Source of the DNA: Cymbomonas tetramitiformis
Taxonomy: Eukaryota; Chlorophyta; Pyramimonadophyceae; Pyramimonadales; Pyramimonadaceae
Reading direction: 5' to 3'
Length of the DNA: 27,555 nt
NCBI GenBank assembly: GCA_001247695.2
Contig: LGRX02025978.1
Span: 1 to 27,555 of the forward strand
In this document: positions 18,200-27,555 of the stretch, one piece after another
Numbering within the stretch: position 1 is the first letter of the stretch
Layout of the letters: each line of letters opens with the position of its first letter
Program-made: the position numbers and the translations under genes
The notes under the pieces: generated by a model
Database searches by the model: none
Told to the model about the DNA's origin: nothing
The model's input: only the letters and a program-made list of their open reading frames with translations

Positions 18200-21168
18200 A
18201 TGTCGGATCCTGCAACCACTCAAAATATGCAGATTTCTGAAGATACAGAAACAAGTCCCAGAATCAAGGCATCTTCCCCTGAGAAACCGGATGAACAGAA
18301 CGAGTCGTTTTGGCTGTCAGACGACGAGAGGGAAAGCGTATCAGATGGTACAACTCTTTTGCAAAATTGGGACTGATTTCCTTTTCATACATATGCTGAG
18401 AAGCTGATGATAGCGTTTCACATGTAGGCGCACAGAGCCGTTGCGTTGAGTTGGGCCAGAGCCGTTGCGTTGGGCTGCTTTAAGTATATCCGCTCGAGAA
18501 TGGAATGCGTGACGTCCAATAGCGTAGATTGAACTACTACTTCGATCTGTGAAAATATTTACCGAACGAACGAACCATTAACTAGATCGCCGGCGTGTAG
18601 TGTCTCCCAGTAACTCTAGGCAGGTTTACTTTGTGTACCTCCGAACCTTTCTTTTGTTTTTTGGGGGATCGCCTCGCTTCGGCTCGTACAGGGACTGTAT
18701 TTCAGAAATACGAGATAGTTTTTTATAGTTGCTTTTGCGGCCCTGATTGACATAAAGTGAGGCTAATGTGCGGGGTTCCCACTCTTTGTGTTTCAGAGGA
18801 GATGCCAGAAGAGGAGATGCCTGATTTCTATGACCCTGCTGCAGATGACGAGGTACATGAAGTCAAAATCTCACAAATTGTTCAACTATTTCAAGTCACG
18901 AAAGCGCGTCTTCAAGACACGAACTGCTGCTTTTCCTGAAGTCCGAAGCAGAGTCATAAAGAAACTCGCCTACGCATAAACGTTTGTTTCACGAGTATCG
19001 GCACAACATAGTCTGGACCAAACCGGAGAGACGTTTCGCGATATCTGCTTTTAACGCGGATAGCGGATGGGACATGCCAGGACGAACAGTGGATGGTCGA
19101 ACAGAGACAAGGGAAAACGTCCGATGCCATACTAAGCTGCCCATGTTGCCTGGAGACACTTTGCACTGACTGTCAAAAGTATGTTTCTCTCTCTCAATTT
19201 GCGGCGCGGCATCTCAGCATAGGAGCGCAGCTTCCTGCTTTGAAGTCTGACGTTGGCCTCCTCGTATTTTTCTCCACAATCGATAACTCATAGCAGTTGA
19301 AGCCGCTTACAGCACTTTTTTGCACGCGTTTTTGGCCTTCACCGTGTGCCCTTCACCATGCCCACTCGCTGCACTTGCACGTCGGCCATCTCTGCCACTG
19401 ATGACATAGTGCAGATGGCATAACCGAGTAAATTGCGTGTCCTTTTGTGCGAGCCATAACTCTGTGTTGTTTCTGTTATAGGAACCGGAAAGTTGGTAGA
19501 ATCCCACACAGCAGCCTGTATCATATATTTAAAGCATCGCATTTGCGTGGCGTGCGTGTATGAAGACAGATCACAGCACCTGCAATGGCCTCGGATACCT
19601 CATGCACGAAGATACCTATTCAAGGTGCAGAAGCACCTATTTGACAGTCCCAGAGTTCCCTGATACCTGAGGGGCTTGTACATCACAGGCACGCGCGTTA
19701 CGAGAACCAGTTCCGTGCTATGTTCGTGGTGAACTGCATCGTGGACCGCGCAGCCCCAAAGGTGAAAGTGTGCACCATCTCTCGGCTCAAGTTTATCCCA
19801 GTACACAAAACTTCGTAGTTACCGCGTATCACACCTGCGACTTCTTGGAGCTACAGTGTGTCACACCTGCGACTTCGGGTAGCTCACGTGTGTCACACCT
19901 GCGACCTCTGGTAGCTGCTGTGTGTCACACTTGTGACGTATGGTAGCTGCCGTGCATCACAACTCCGACTTCTGGCAGCTGCCGTGCATAACAGCTGCGC
20001 CTTCTGGTAGCTGCCGTGTGTCACACCTGCAACTTCTTGTAGATGCAGTTTTGTCACACCTGCGACTGCCGTGTGTCACACCTGTAGGTACTATGTGTCA
20101 CAGCCCCTTTTTGTGTTCACCGTGTGTAGCACACCTCCACCTTCTGGTAGCTTCGGTTAGTAACACCCCTTTTTGGTAGTCACCGTGTGTAGCACACCTC
20201 CACCTTCTGGTAGCTTCGGTTAGTAACACCCCTTCGACCCTATCTCACCACTGTGTTACGCAACTGTGGCTTGACGCGGCTACTGTGTTCCACAACTTCA
20301 ACTTACATTAGCTAGTGGGCAATAGACCTTCGACAACTGCCGCGTGTGCGTGCCATATACCGACAGCGCAGCGTCAGTGCACATCCCCACGCATTTTCGT
20401 TGGCTCGAAGATGATTTACATGAAGCGCATCCGGCCTCCTGGCGATCTGCTAGGTTCTGCATTGTGGACAATGAGCATAATGGAGGGTTGTCGCTGCGAT
20501 CTCGCCTCAGGGGGGCAAGAAGAAGACGGCTGGAGCAAGCACCTCGGCAAGAAGTGCCAGCAAAGAAGAAATGCTTTACCCGGTGAAGTGCGGGACTTGT
20601 AATTCTGAGGTTCGTACAACTGCTCGACCGGTCGCAATATGACGTGTATTCTTTTGTGCTTTGAGCCCCAGCTTGAGCCTTGTAGGGAAAGCATATATTC
20701 AAGATCAACTTTGCTTGATACTCCTTCCCAAGTTGCACAGGAAGTCCCATCGCAAAGAAAAGACGTGTCATGAGCAGGGGCCCATGACACTCTTGGGGTT
20801 TGTGCTGCACAGAGAGAGAGAGAGGGCTCGGGGTTTGTGCGCATAGTTAGGCACAAATCAACCATGCGGGCATGGTTGATGCCTAGAAGGCAAGGAGTAA
20901 ATAGTGTTCTGGCTGCAGAGCGCCAAGATGTGTGGCACACACACACACACTCTTGGGTTGCCCTCACCGGAGATCTTGTAGTGAAGGAATCAGCCCTGCA
21001 TCTTTGTGTGTAGGTTGACATTCAGTCAGTATTCACATCTAGGTAAGGCTCGACTTACGCTTGGGCAATCAGTGCACGTGGTGTGCCTTTGTGCCAATGT
21101 CATAGGTTGGCGTATTTGATGAGGACGAAGTGTACCACTTCGTCAATGTGTTCCCCACCAGCGCATGA
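18200..21168 (+). CDS. EAPP: E2F-associated phosphoprotein (EAPP) homologue, six exons, 178 aa
   Basis: Exons: 18200-18347, 18797-18852, 19081-19178, 19689-19761, 20511-20609, 21106-21168. They total 537 bases and phases agree at every join (1, 0, 2, 0, 0). Acceptors are TTTCAG, TGCCAG, TCACAG, CCTCAG and TCATAG; donors GTACAA, GTACAT, GTATGT, GTGAAA and GTTCGT. Exon 1 gives an acidic, Ser-rich leader (FWLSDDERES). Family motifs then come in order: DFYDPAADDE-DEQWM (59-73), SDAILSCPCC..LCTDCQ (82-100), FRAMFVVNC (109-117), YPVKCGTCNSEV (148-159), and DEDEVYHFVNV near the end (163-173). The CxxC pairs are likely zinc ligands. In animals EAPP is a nuclear protein that binds E2F factors and affects E2F-driven transcription; the plant and algal role is little known. 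The ATG is the first after an in-frame TGA at 18167. No frameshift is seen, so it appears intact despite the repeats in its introns. Confidence 0.92.
18429..18478. repeat. 24-bp direct duplication in EAPP intron 1
   Basis: cagagccgttgcgttg occurs twice in tandem with the same following ttggg-type context. It is a small local duplication in noncoding DNA. Confidence 0.75.
19815..20240. repeat. 32-bp minisatellite in EAPP intron 4
   Basis: About ten diverged units of the type GTGTGTCACACCTGCGACTT plus CTGGTAGCTGCC, period 32 bp at the start of the array. Toward the 3' end a 54-bp segment (ccaccttctggtagcttcgg core) is repeated exactly at a 63-bp offset (from 20118 and 20181). It lies wholly between exons 4 and 5 of EAPP. 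Confidence 0.85.
20811..20952. repeat. Microsatellites and a long hairpin in EAPP intron 5
   Basis: An (AG)n run near 20811-20825 and a (CA)n run near 20936-20952 flank a hairpin at 20848-20885. Its stem pairs TAGGC, a 4-base bulge, then an 11-bp arm ATCAACCATGC around GG with the complement, 16 base pairs in all. It could form a stable structure in the intron transcript; no known RNA family is recognised. Confidence 0.75.
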
Positions 21169-22700
21169 AGAGCTCACCTCGGGAAAGAGAATCAAGCTCG
21201 CCCGCAACAACGGGTTGCGCCTTTTGTTTTGAATCCGAGAGGGTCAGTTGAACTCTTAAAATTGGTAAATTATGTGGCATGTGACAAATCAACACAAAGC
21301 ATAGCTCTGCATATCACCACTTTAATGACTCAGATGTGTCTTGGGATTGTAATGGTATCTGTGTGGCTTTTGCATATTATGCACGTTCCTGCCGGGTGGG
21401 ATCTGTGCTGTGACCATTTCACATTGGGTTTAGGAAACTGTGACAAGCATGTGATTATACAGAGACCTACGGCAATGCCTGGGAATGTCTATTTTCATCA
21501 TATCTAAAAATCGCAAAAAGTTAGGACAAACTACCGAAATTTGCATAATGCTGTGCCCTAAAACTTCTACTGTGTCATGTGCGATCTTGGATGGAAAAGC
21601 ATGTACCATTGCATTGGCAATTTTGGCATCTAAGACGTGGGTGTAGAGTTACAATAGATGGTGAGACATGAGACCGCAATTGACTGCCTCCGCGTCTACG
21701 TCATTCGTCTTTGACCTCGCCCCCACTGGATCTAAATACTCTTCGCGCACCTCACCTAACCTCACATAATGTGACTCTTCCTAATGGAAGCGTAGTATTA
21801 GTAGGTGCACAAATGTTACGCCTACTGCTAGACCTCGCCTACTCAGAGTTGTTAGAGGAAAAATAAGTTTACGCCGTTCGCCGTAGTTACGCCGCGGTGC
21901 AAGGTCGACAACGCCGTAACAGAATCCCCGTGGCTACGTACGGTATTTTCAGACTTGAGACCGGACGGCACTCCCAAGGCAGATCAGCTGCTAGACTCTG
22001 ATACCCGGACGTTGCGACGGACTGGATCCCGGCAAGATGGTGAGATACTTCCAAACCGTATTTTGCTGAGATCTGACCGGCAGCCATCCCGGCAGTCCCG
22101 GTTTAGGCCCTGGTCAGACCCCTAGTCTGCCCTGACCCGTGGGTGGCAAGTGTCACATCTGTCACTAGCCGTTCGGGGTTTAGGTTTGACTTGGCGTTAA
22201 AACCCTGAGAGTATGGTTATCTATTTTATCTATCAATATATTCGATACCGAGCTGACCCTGTTTGCCCACTCTCGAGTATACGGGAATCGGTATAGCTCA
22301 CTATATTTTAATACGTCGCATCCGATATTGATGTCCGTTTTCATCATGTGTAGGCATGCCCGGTGCCACAGTTGTAAAGGATGTTCGAGCTGGCCTGCTG
22401 TACAAAGTCGGCGGTGGTGTTCGCCGAGCCCCGAGCGTGTTGTAAGTACCAAGGCGCGGTCCCGGCAAGCGAGCGACTACTTCCTAGCAAACCATTTTCG
22501 ACTACGGCGAACCCGATGACAGTGTCCGTTTTCGCTTGTTAGAGGCCTATCGGGTGCCAACGCATGCCAGCCATACGAACGCGGAGCTACCATGTCTCGA
22601 ACATGCCGCCATGTCGGCGATTTTAGCCCGCGCTCGCTAGGGGAGCAAGCTTGTCGCGAACGGGGGTGTTGTGGTGTGGGGGGGTACTTGGGACTCATGG
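21169..22700. other. Downstream of EAPP, nothing recognised
   Basis: No frame of coding character with splice support was found. The segment at 22085-22150 (agtcccggtttaggccctggtcagacccc) loosely resembles the hairpin part of the LTR-like flank near 13729-13751. It may be a further retroelement remnant. Confidence 0.3.
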
Positions 22701-22729
22701 TGTGACCTAAGCACGCTGACGAGCGGGGT

Positions 22730-23192
22730 GTCAGATATATAGTTCGGAGTGAATAACTAGATAACTGGAAATAAACCCTGAGTTAAGGGTTTCGGAATCA
22801 GAACGGTAAAAGTCAGATTGATAAAAGAGAGATACACATAAATACTAACGGGAGTTTCCCGACTACTGGTGACGGTCACCCAGCCTACTTTAGGAAGTGA
22901 CAAGTGACAGATTAAACTGTCGGTGTGTCACATCCAGCACACCACCTAGGGTGGTGACCGGAGCTAGTAGTGAAACGAAGCAAACAAACTCCCTACTTAA
23001 CTTCAGGAGGAAACTGTAGCACACCTGGGGGCCTGTACTCTTGGTCAGGGCGGTCCCAGGTCACAGCAAAGGTTGTCAGATACTGCTGTTAATTGCTAAA
23101 ACCCTAAACACAGCTCAAATTCAGAGAGCTCCTCTGCACATCTAGGAGGCTAAGCAATAGCTAATCTCTAGGCAGGCACGGTGTGACCAATC
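22730..23192 (-). mobile_element. LTR-like or 3' flank of the minus-strand gag-like fragment
   Basis: Downstream of the minus-strand fragment. It contains hairpins GGTGAC-G-GTCACC (22868-22880) and CACCACC-TAG-GGTGGTG (22940-22956). The second corresponds, with its GTCACC...GTGTGCTG flanks, to the hairpin at 13682-13706. An AGGGTTTATTT motif also occurs in both flanks. This supports a common origin of the two elements. Confidence 0.4.
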
Positions 23193-23946
23193 TCAGCCAC
23201 TAGAGGTCTGCGGGACTGGCGGTCCGGCCCGGAGCAGCGTGAGGGTGAAGTAGTTGCCGGCCTCCGGGGCCGGTGGTAAATCATTCGTAGAAGAAATTTC
23301 TGAATCCTCGATCACAGCCGCATGGTCACCAGAGTTCGGCTCCTCGTCGTCGGACGAAGTAGTTGCCGGCCTCCGGGGCCGGTGGTAAATCATTCGTAGA
23401 AGAAATTTCTGAATCCTCGATCACAGCCGCATGGTCACCAGAGTTCGGCTCCTCGTCGTCGGACGAGTACGGCGGTGGCGGGTAAGGCGGTGACGGCGGA
23501 ACCGGTGGGTCGGGGTCATATAGCCATGGCAGCCGCGGGACATTGCGGAGAGCGCGGAATCCTTGCCGCAGCTCCCGATACCGCGCATGTCGTCGTGGCG
23601 GAATAGCAACCGTGCTCGCACCACCCACCGCGTTGCCAAGATCGTTACGAAGCATTGCAGTCGGTGAAGTCCCCGTAGCTGGGACTGCCGAGGCAGTCCA
23701 CGTAGCACCACCGACCGGTGGAGCCGTGCATGTGCGCGCATCGGCACCACCGACACCGGCAACGGCGTGCGGCGCGGCGGTGGCACAAATCACAAAGAGC
23801 GCACACACCAAGGAGGAAGTGAGAAGAGACCTCCCGATACCCGGAATTCCATTCCCACAGCCGTACCGTAGCCGCGGCAGTGCCACCGAGGCATCCTCGT
23901 CGTCATCGTCGCCCGTGGCGTAGGTCGCGGGCTCGTAGTTCATCAC
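23193..23946 (-). pseudogene. Second gag-like fragment, frame broken by a 109-bp duplication
   Basis: Frame from ATG at 23946: acidic N-terminus (ATYATGDDDDEDAS), a hydrophobic segment (SLLTSSLVCALFVICATAA), then Arg-rich and Pro-rich parts (PPVPPSPPYPPPPYSSDDEE). It resembles the C-terminal part of the gag-like protein at 11423-13375: YAT.D..ED, SLL hydrophobic block, S(Y/S)TND, with tctacgaatgattt identical in both DNAs. A perfect 109-bp tandem duplication (23247-23355 and 23356-23464) shifts the frame, so translation stops at 23326. The second copy carries the original frame on to a stop at 23193. Only one piece of the protein is present; no knuckle or enzyme domains are seen. Confidence 0.5.
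23247..23464. repeat. Perfect 109-bp tandem duplication
   Basis: 23247-23355 and 23356-23464 appear identical. Identity over the whole unit implies a recent event or an assembly artefact. The unit length is not a multiple of three. Confidence 0.95.
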
Positions 23947-23982
23947 GCGCTCTGTTCGGGGGTGCTCTCTCAGAGCTTCTAA

Positions 23983-24326
23983 GTCTACTTACACAAGTAG
24001 ACATAAGTAGGAAGGGAACCTAGTTCAGCAGTCCTACAAGGAGATGTATAGCTGTAAGCATGATACATATATGTTGTTCGGTTGTGAGGACTGAACCAGT
24101 CTCACAAGGGTGCAAGTAACACTTGCAGAGAATATGGTCCTGGGACCATAGGGTAATATTGGAATCGGATCTTTTAAATTACTCTTTGGTCAAGTTGCCT
24201 AACAGCCACAGAGGTGGCTGCCAATGTACGACAATTTTAAACTCAACCCCGAGAGCTTGCACAGCTCTCTACTTAAGGTAACTCGTCCTTACCATGCCAC
24301 TTCATGTGTTCAGTCATTGCTGACTG
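23983..24326. other. Leader region made of serial short hairpins
   Basis: Perfect or near-perfect inverted repeats follow each other: 23983-24002 (8-bp arms), 24082-24107 (11-bp arms, one bulged base), 24111-24127 (7), 24133-24150 (TATGGTCC/GGACCATA, 8), 24203-24220 (7), 24251-24269 (7) and 24311-24326 (6). They lie directly 5' of the minus-strand gag-like frame, so the RNA leader of that element would be highly structured. Confidence 0.75.
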
Positions 24327-24985
24327 CAACAACCAATCAGCTGGGATCTGTCATAAGTACTTAGATGTTTCTGACTGTCACCTCCCAAGTCTCTCATTTG
24401 AATACTCACAGATCTGCTGATGTGACTGTATAACTGAGGTCCTCCTCGATTCCCTCCAGTTATGTTCGACTGATCGAATCCTAAATGTCACATTTGAGTC
24501 AGTCACTTCTGTCAGTCACCTTTGTCAATTCTTCCAGTCACCTGTGTCATTCGGTCATGCTGGTGATTGTCATCATTTCCGGTTGGTGACTGTCATCATT
24601 TCTGTCACTCGTCATTCTGACACGCCTGTCTCTCGTACTGACTCGTGATGTACCCTAGTACAACTCTCCCCCCCTTTTAGGCGCGCCTACGTCCTCGCTA
24701 GGCTGTCCGGCCCGTATATACATTGTCTGAGGTTTGAGCATGCACTTGTGACAAGAGTCGAGCTACTAAGCTCTCGGTTCTTGGGTTCCGTGCCCCCCAG
24801 TCCTCGGGTCTGGGTCCCCTTCTGCTTGCTAGGTTTTTCCAAAGGCCCTCACCGCCTCACGCTGCCAACGCTCAGACAGATCGGTACAATGGTAATTCCC
24901 CAGCTTGCAGGTCTTCTGCAATCTCTGCGCCCCGAAGCTAGCATGCCTCGGTATCTTGCGGCTCCGTCGCGTACGGGTAGTATTC
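24327..24985. other. Noncoding stretch with degenerate GTCAC repeats
   Basis: Between about 24495 and 24630, motifs of the type CAGTCACCT and TGTCATCATTT recur irregularly. No gene is supported in this stretch; an open frame on the plus strand from 24748 lies partly opposite the RING-CH coding sequence and is taken as a shadow. Confidence 0.4.
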
Positions 24986-27555
24986 TCAGAAGTCCTCCAG
25001 TGACCAAGTCGTGGTCACCAACCAATCAGAAACGTGAGTCTGGCGGAAATGCGCTGGTCCTCTACAAAGGGGACACGTGCCGGCAAGATCCAACCACGCA
25101 AGGATACAATGCCAATGGCATATGCCCCGTCCTGTCCAGCACCTGCATGGAAGGAGAGCGGAGACACAGTTTTGCCACAGCGGCACGGTTGCGGCACATA
25201 GCAGGCAGCATGAAACATCTGCAGGGACTCGTTGATGCATCTCCAGAGGTGAAAAGAGCTCGTCGATGCAGAGTTGGCGAGTCCTTTGCGTTGTGGGCCG
25301 TTGAAGCAAAGAACTTGCGCTGAGGGCTGCTGCTGGGCCACCAGTCTTCGCGTCGGGCTGCACGTGCTGGACTGTTTGCAGAGTAGCACTCGCGCCTGCG
25401 TCGTGGGCTGCTGAGGCATCAGCCATCGCGCTGGGGTGCATGTGCTGGGCTGCCTGCGGAGCATCGCTTGCACCTGCGTCCTGGGTTGCTGAGCCATCAA
25501 CCATTGCGTCGGGCTGCTCGTGCTGAGCTGTCTGCGGAGCACCGATGCTGGGGCAGCTCGCTGCCGTGGGCGGCCGCAGCTCAGCGCCGCTGCTGGGGCA
25601 ACTCGCTGCCGTGGGCAGCTGCAGCTCAGCGCCGCTGCTGGGGCAGCTCGCTGCCGTGGGCGGCCGCAGCTCAGCGCCGCTGCTGGGGCAGCTTGCTGCC
25701 GAGGGCGGCCGCAGCTCAGCACCGCTGCTGGGGCAGCTTGCTGCCGTGGGCGGCCGCAGCTCAGCGCCGCTGCTGGGGCAGCTCGCTGCCGTGGACGGCC
25801 GCAGCTCAGCGCCGCTGCTGGGGCAGCTCGCTGCTGAGGGCGGCTGCAGCTCAGCGCCGCTGCTGGGGCAGCTCGCTGCCGTGAATAGCCGTAGCTCAGC
25901 GCCGCTGGTGGGGCAGCTTGCTGCCGTGGGCGGCCGCAACTCAGCGCCGCTGCTGGGGCAGCTCGCTGCCGAGGGCGGCCGCAGCTCAGCACCGCTGCTG
26001 GGGCAGCTTGCTGCCGTGGGCGGCCGCGGCAGCTCAGCGCCGCTGCTGGGGCAGCTCGCTGCCGTGGACGGCCGCAGCTCAGCGCCGCTGCTGGGGCAGC
26101 TCGCTGCCGTGGGCGGTCGCCGCTCAGCGCCGCTGCTGCGGGGGCAGCTCGCTGCTGAGGGCGGCTGCAGCTCAGCGCCGCTGCTGGGGCAGCTCGCTGC
26201 CGGGGCGGCCGCAGCTCAGCACCGCTGCTGGGGCAGCTCGCTGCCGTGGGCGGACGCAGCTCAGCGCCGCTGCTGGGGTAGCTCGCTGCTGTGGGCGGCC
26301 GCAGCTCAGCGCTGCTGCTGAGGCAGCTCGCTGCCGTGTGCGGCCGCAGCTCAGCGCCGCTGCTGGGGCAGCTCGCTGCCGCGGGCGGCCGCAGCTCAGC
26401 GCCGCTGCTGGGGCAGCTCGCTGCCGTGAGCGGCCGCAGCTCAGCACCGCTGCTGGGGCAGCTCGCTGCCGTGGGCGGCCGCAGCTCAGCGCCGCTGCTG
26501 GGGCAGCTCGCTGCCGTGGGCGGCTGCAGCTCAGCGCCGCTGCTGGGGCAGCTCGCTGCCGTAAGCAGCCGTAGCTCAGCGCCGCTGGTGGGGCAGCTTG
26601 CTGCCGTGGGCGGCCGCAGCTCAGCGCCGCTGCTGGGGCAGCTTCCTGCCGTGGGCGGCTGCAGCTCAGCGCCGTTGTTGGGGCAGCTCACTGCCGTGGG
26701 CGGCCGCGACTCAGCGCCGCTGCTGGGACAGCTCGCTGCTGTGGGCGGCCGCAGCTCAGCGCCGCTGCTGGGGCAGCTTGCTGCCGTGGGCGGCTGCAGC
26801 TCAGCGCCGCTGCTGGGGCAGCTCGCTGCCGTGAGCAGCCGTAGCTCAACGCCGCTGCTGGGGCAGCTTGCTGCCGTGGGCGGCCGCAGCTCAGCGCCGC
26901 TGCTGGGGCAACTTGCTGCCGTGGGCGGTGGCAGTTCAGCGCCGCTGCTGGGGCAGCTTGCTGCCGTGGGCGGCCGCAGCTCAGCGCCGCTGCTGGGGCA
27001 GCTCCCTGCCGTGGGCGGCCGCGGCTCCGCGCCGCTGCTGGGGCAGCTCGCTGCCGTGGGCGGCTCAGCGCCACTGCTGGGGCAGCTTGCTGCCGTGGGC
27101 GGCCGCGGCTCCGCGCCGCTGCTGGGGCAGCTCGCTGCCGTGGACGGCTGCGGCTCAGCGCCGCTGTTGGGGCAGCTCGCTGCCGTGGGCGGCCGCAGCT
27201 CAGCGCCGCTGCTGGGGCAGCTCGCTGCCGTGGGCGGCCGCAGCTCAGCGCTGCCGCTGGGGCAGCTTGCTGCTGAGGGCGGCCGCAGCTCAGCGCCGCT
27301 GCTGGGGCAGCTTGCTGCCGTGGGCGGCCGCGACTCAGCGCCGCTGCTGGGGCAGCTCGCTGCCGTGGGCGGCCGCGACTCAGCGCCGCTGCTGGGGCAG
27401 CTCGCTGCCGTGGGCAGTTCAGCGCCGCTGCTGGGGCAGCTCGCTGCCGTGGGCAGCCGCAGCTCAGCGCCGCTGCTGGGGCAGCTTGCTGCCGTGGGCG
27501 GTCGCTGTTCAGCGCCGCTGCTGGGGCAGCTCGCTGCCGTGAGCGGCCGCAGCTC
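24986..27555 (-). CDS. Repeat protein with C-terminal RING-CH domain (5' partial, one frameshift)
   Basis: The minus-strand frame ends at 24986. Upstream of the stop is a C4HC3 zinc pattern at 25207-25064: C-x2-C-x16-C-x-C-x7-H-x2-C-x10-C-x2-C, with LLPCRC and HCILAWL around the core. This is the RING-CH (RINGv) signature of MARCH-type E3 ubiquitin ligases. I see no flanking membrane segments, unlike many MARCH proteins. N-terminal to it are three diverged 26-29 residue repeats (QxxQHxQPDAM.DG type; 25340-25540), then about 45 copies of a 15-residue unit (SCPSSGAELRPPTAA) reaching the window edge, so the start is outside. At 26201-26205 one base is missing relative to other units (GCCGTGGGCGG becomes GCCGGGGCGG). 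The SCPSSG frame upstream therefore does not connect to the RING frame. It may be a pseudogene, a sequence error, or spliced around. A ligase role is inferred from the domain only; the other reading frames of the array are shadows. Confidence 0.62.
25541..27555. repeat. 45-bp tandem array, about 45 copies
   Basis: The unit is of the type GCTGGGGCAGCTCGCTGCCG plus TGGGCGGCCGCAGCTCAGCGCCGCT. Most copies are 45 bp; a few are 39 or 48 bp, all in frame, and one is 44 bp (26201). Most units contain GCGGCCGC. The array is open in several frames on both strands, so coding strand is decided only by the RING-CH domain that follows on the minus strand. It continues past the window end. Confidence 0.95.

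Noticed and set aside
21124..21144. GACGAAGTG-TAC-CACTTCGTC palindrome
   Set aside because: It lies in the last EAPP exon and encodes the conserved DEVYHFV motif, so the symmetry is most simply explained by the protein sequence.
25468..27542. Several long plus-strand frames over the 45-bp array (LGQLAAVGGRSSAPL and WGSSLPWAAAAQRRC types)
   Set aside because: They are open only because the repeat has no stops and its period is a multiple of three. The minus strand leads into a real zinc domain.

Overview
The window reads as eukaryotic nuclear DNA: gene density is low, reading frames join through GT-AG introns with matching phases, and minisatellites, inverted repeats and transposon or retroelement remains fill much of the space. 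A green alga is my best guess. It rests on the plant-like form of the one host gene I recognise (EAPP) and on a few TTTAGGG-type motifs near 17545-17570. Species cannot be fixed from the sequence alone.

Layout. (1) 295-3950, minus strand: a four-exon gene (gene A, about 1,102 aa) with a basic repeat/NLS segment and a long coiled coil; family not recognised. (2) 3951-7242: a 3.3 kb divergent intergenic region packed with dyads. It holds a 31-bp inverted repeat at the gene A start, TTGTCGC/GCGACAA dyads, a widely spaced inverted repeat, a tRNA-like fragment, and an array of palindromes at exactly 42-bp spacing before gene B. (3) 7243-10709, plus strand: a two-exon transposase-like gene (gene B, DUF7869-type RNase H-like core, then a SAP-like motif, RGG repeats and an acidic tail), broken by a one-base frameshift. 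Genes A and B together look like the cargo of one large mobile element. (4) 11101-13980: an AT-rich MITE-like stretch joining abruptly to a GC-rich gag-like retroelement ORF with a zinc knuckle and LTR-like 3' flank. (5) 14000-18200: mostly noncoding, with exon-like pieces on both strands that I cannot name. (6) 18200-21168, plus strand: a six-exon host gene for an E2F-associated phosphoprotein (EAPP) homologue. None of its exons is longer than 150 bases, and its introns hold a 32-bp minisatellite and a strong hairpin. (7) 22700-24330, minus strand: a second, related gag-like fragment interrupted by a 109-bp tandem duplication, with a leader made of serial hairpins. (8) 24986-27555, minus strand: the 3' part of a gene with about 45 copies of a 45-bp (15-aa) repeat ending in a RING-CH zinc domain, also carrying a one-base frameshift; its start lies beyond the window.

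The strongest candidate for an undescribed system is the divergent A/B pair with its two different dyad families, one beside each start. In the gene B array 14 sites lie exactly 42 bp apart and a fifteenth is 31 bp further on, which would put all of them on one face of the helix. I infer a mobile element that regulates or marks itself through these sites. No element ends could be proven, because the left side runs off the window.
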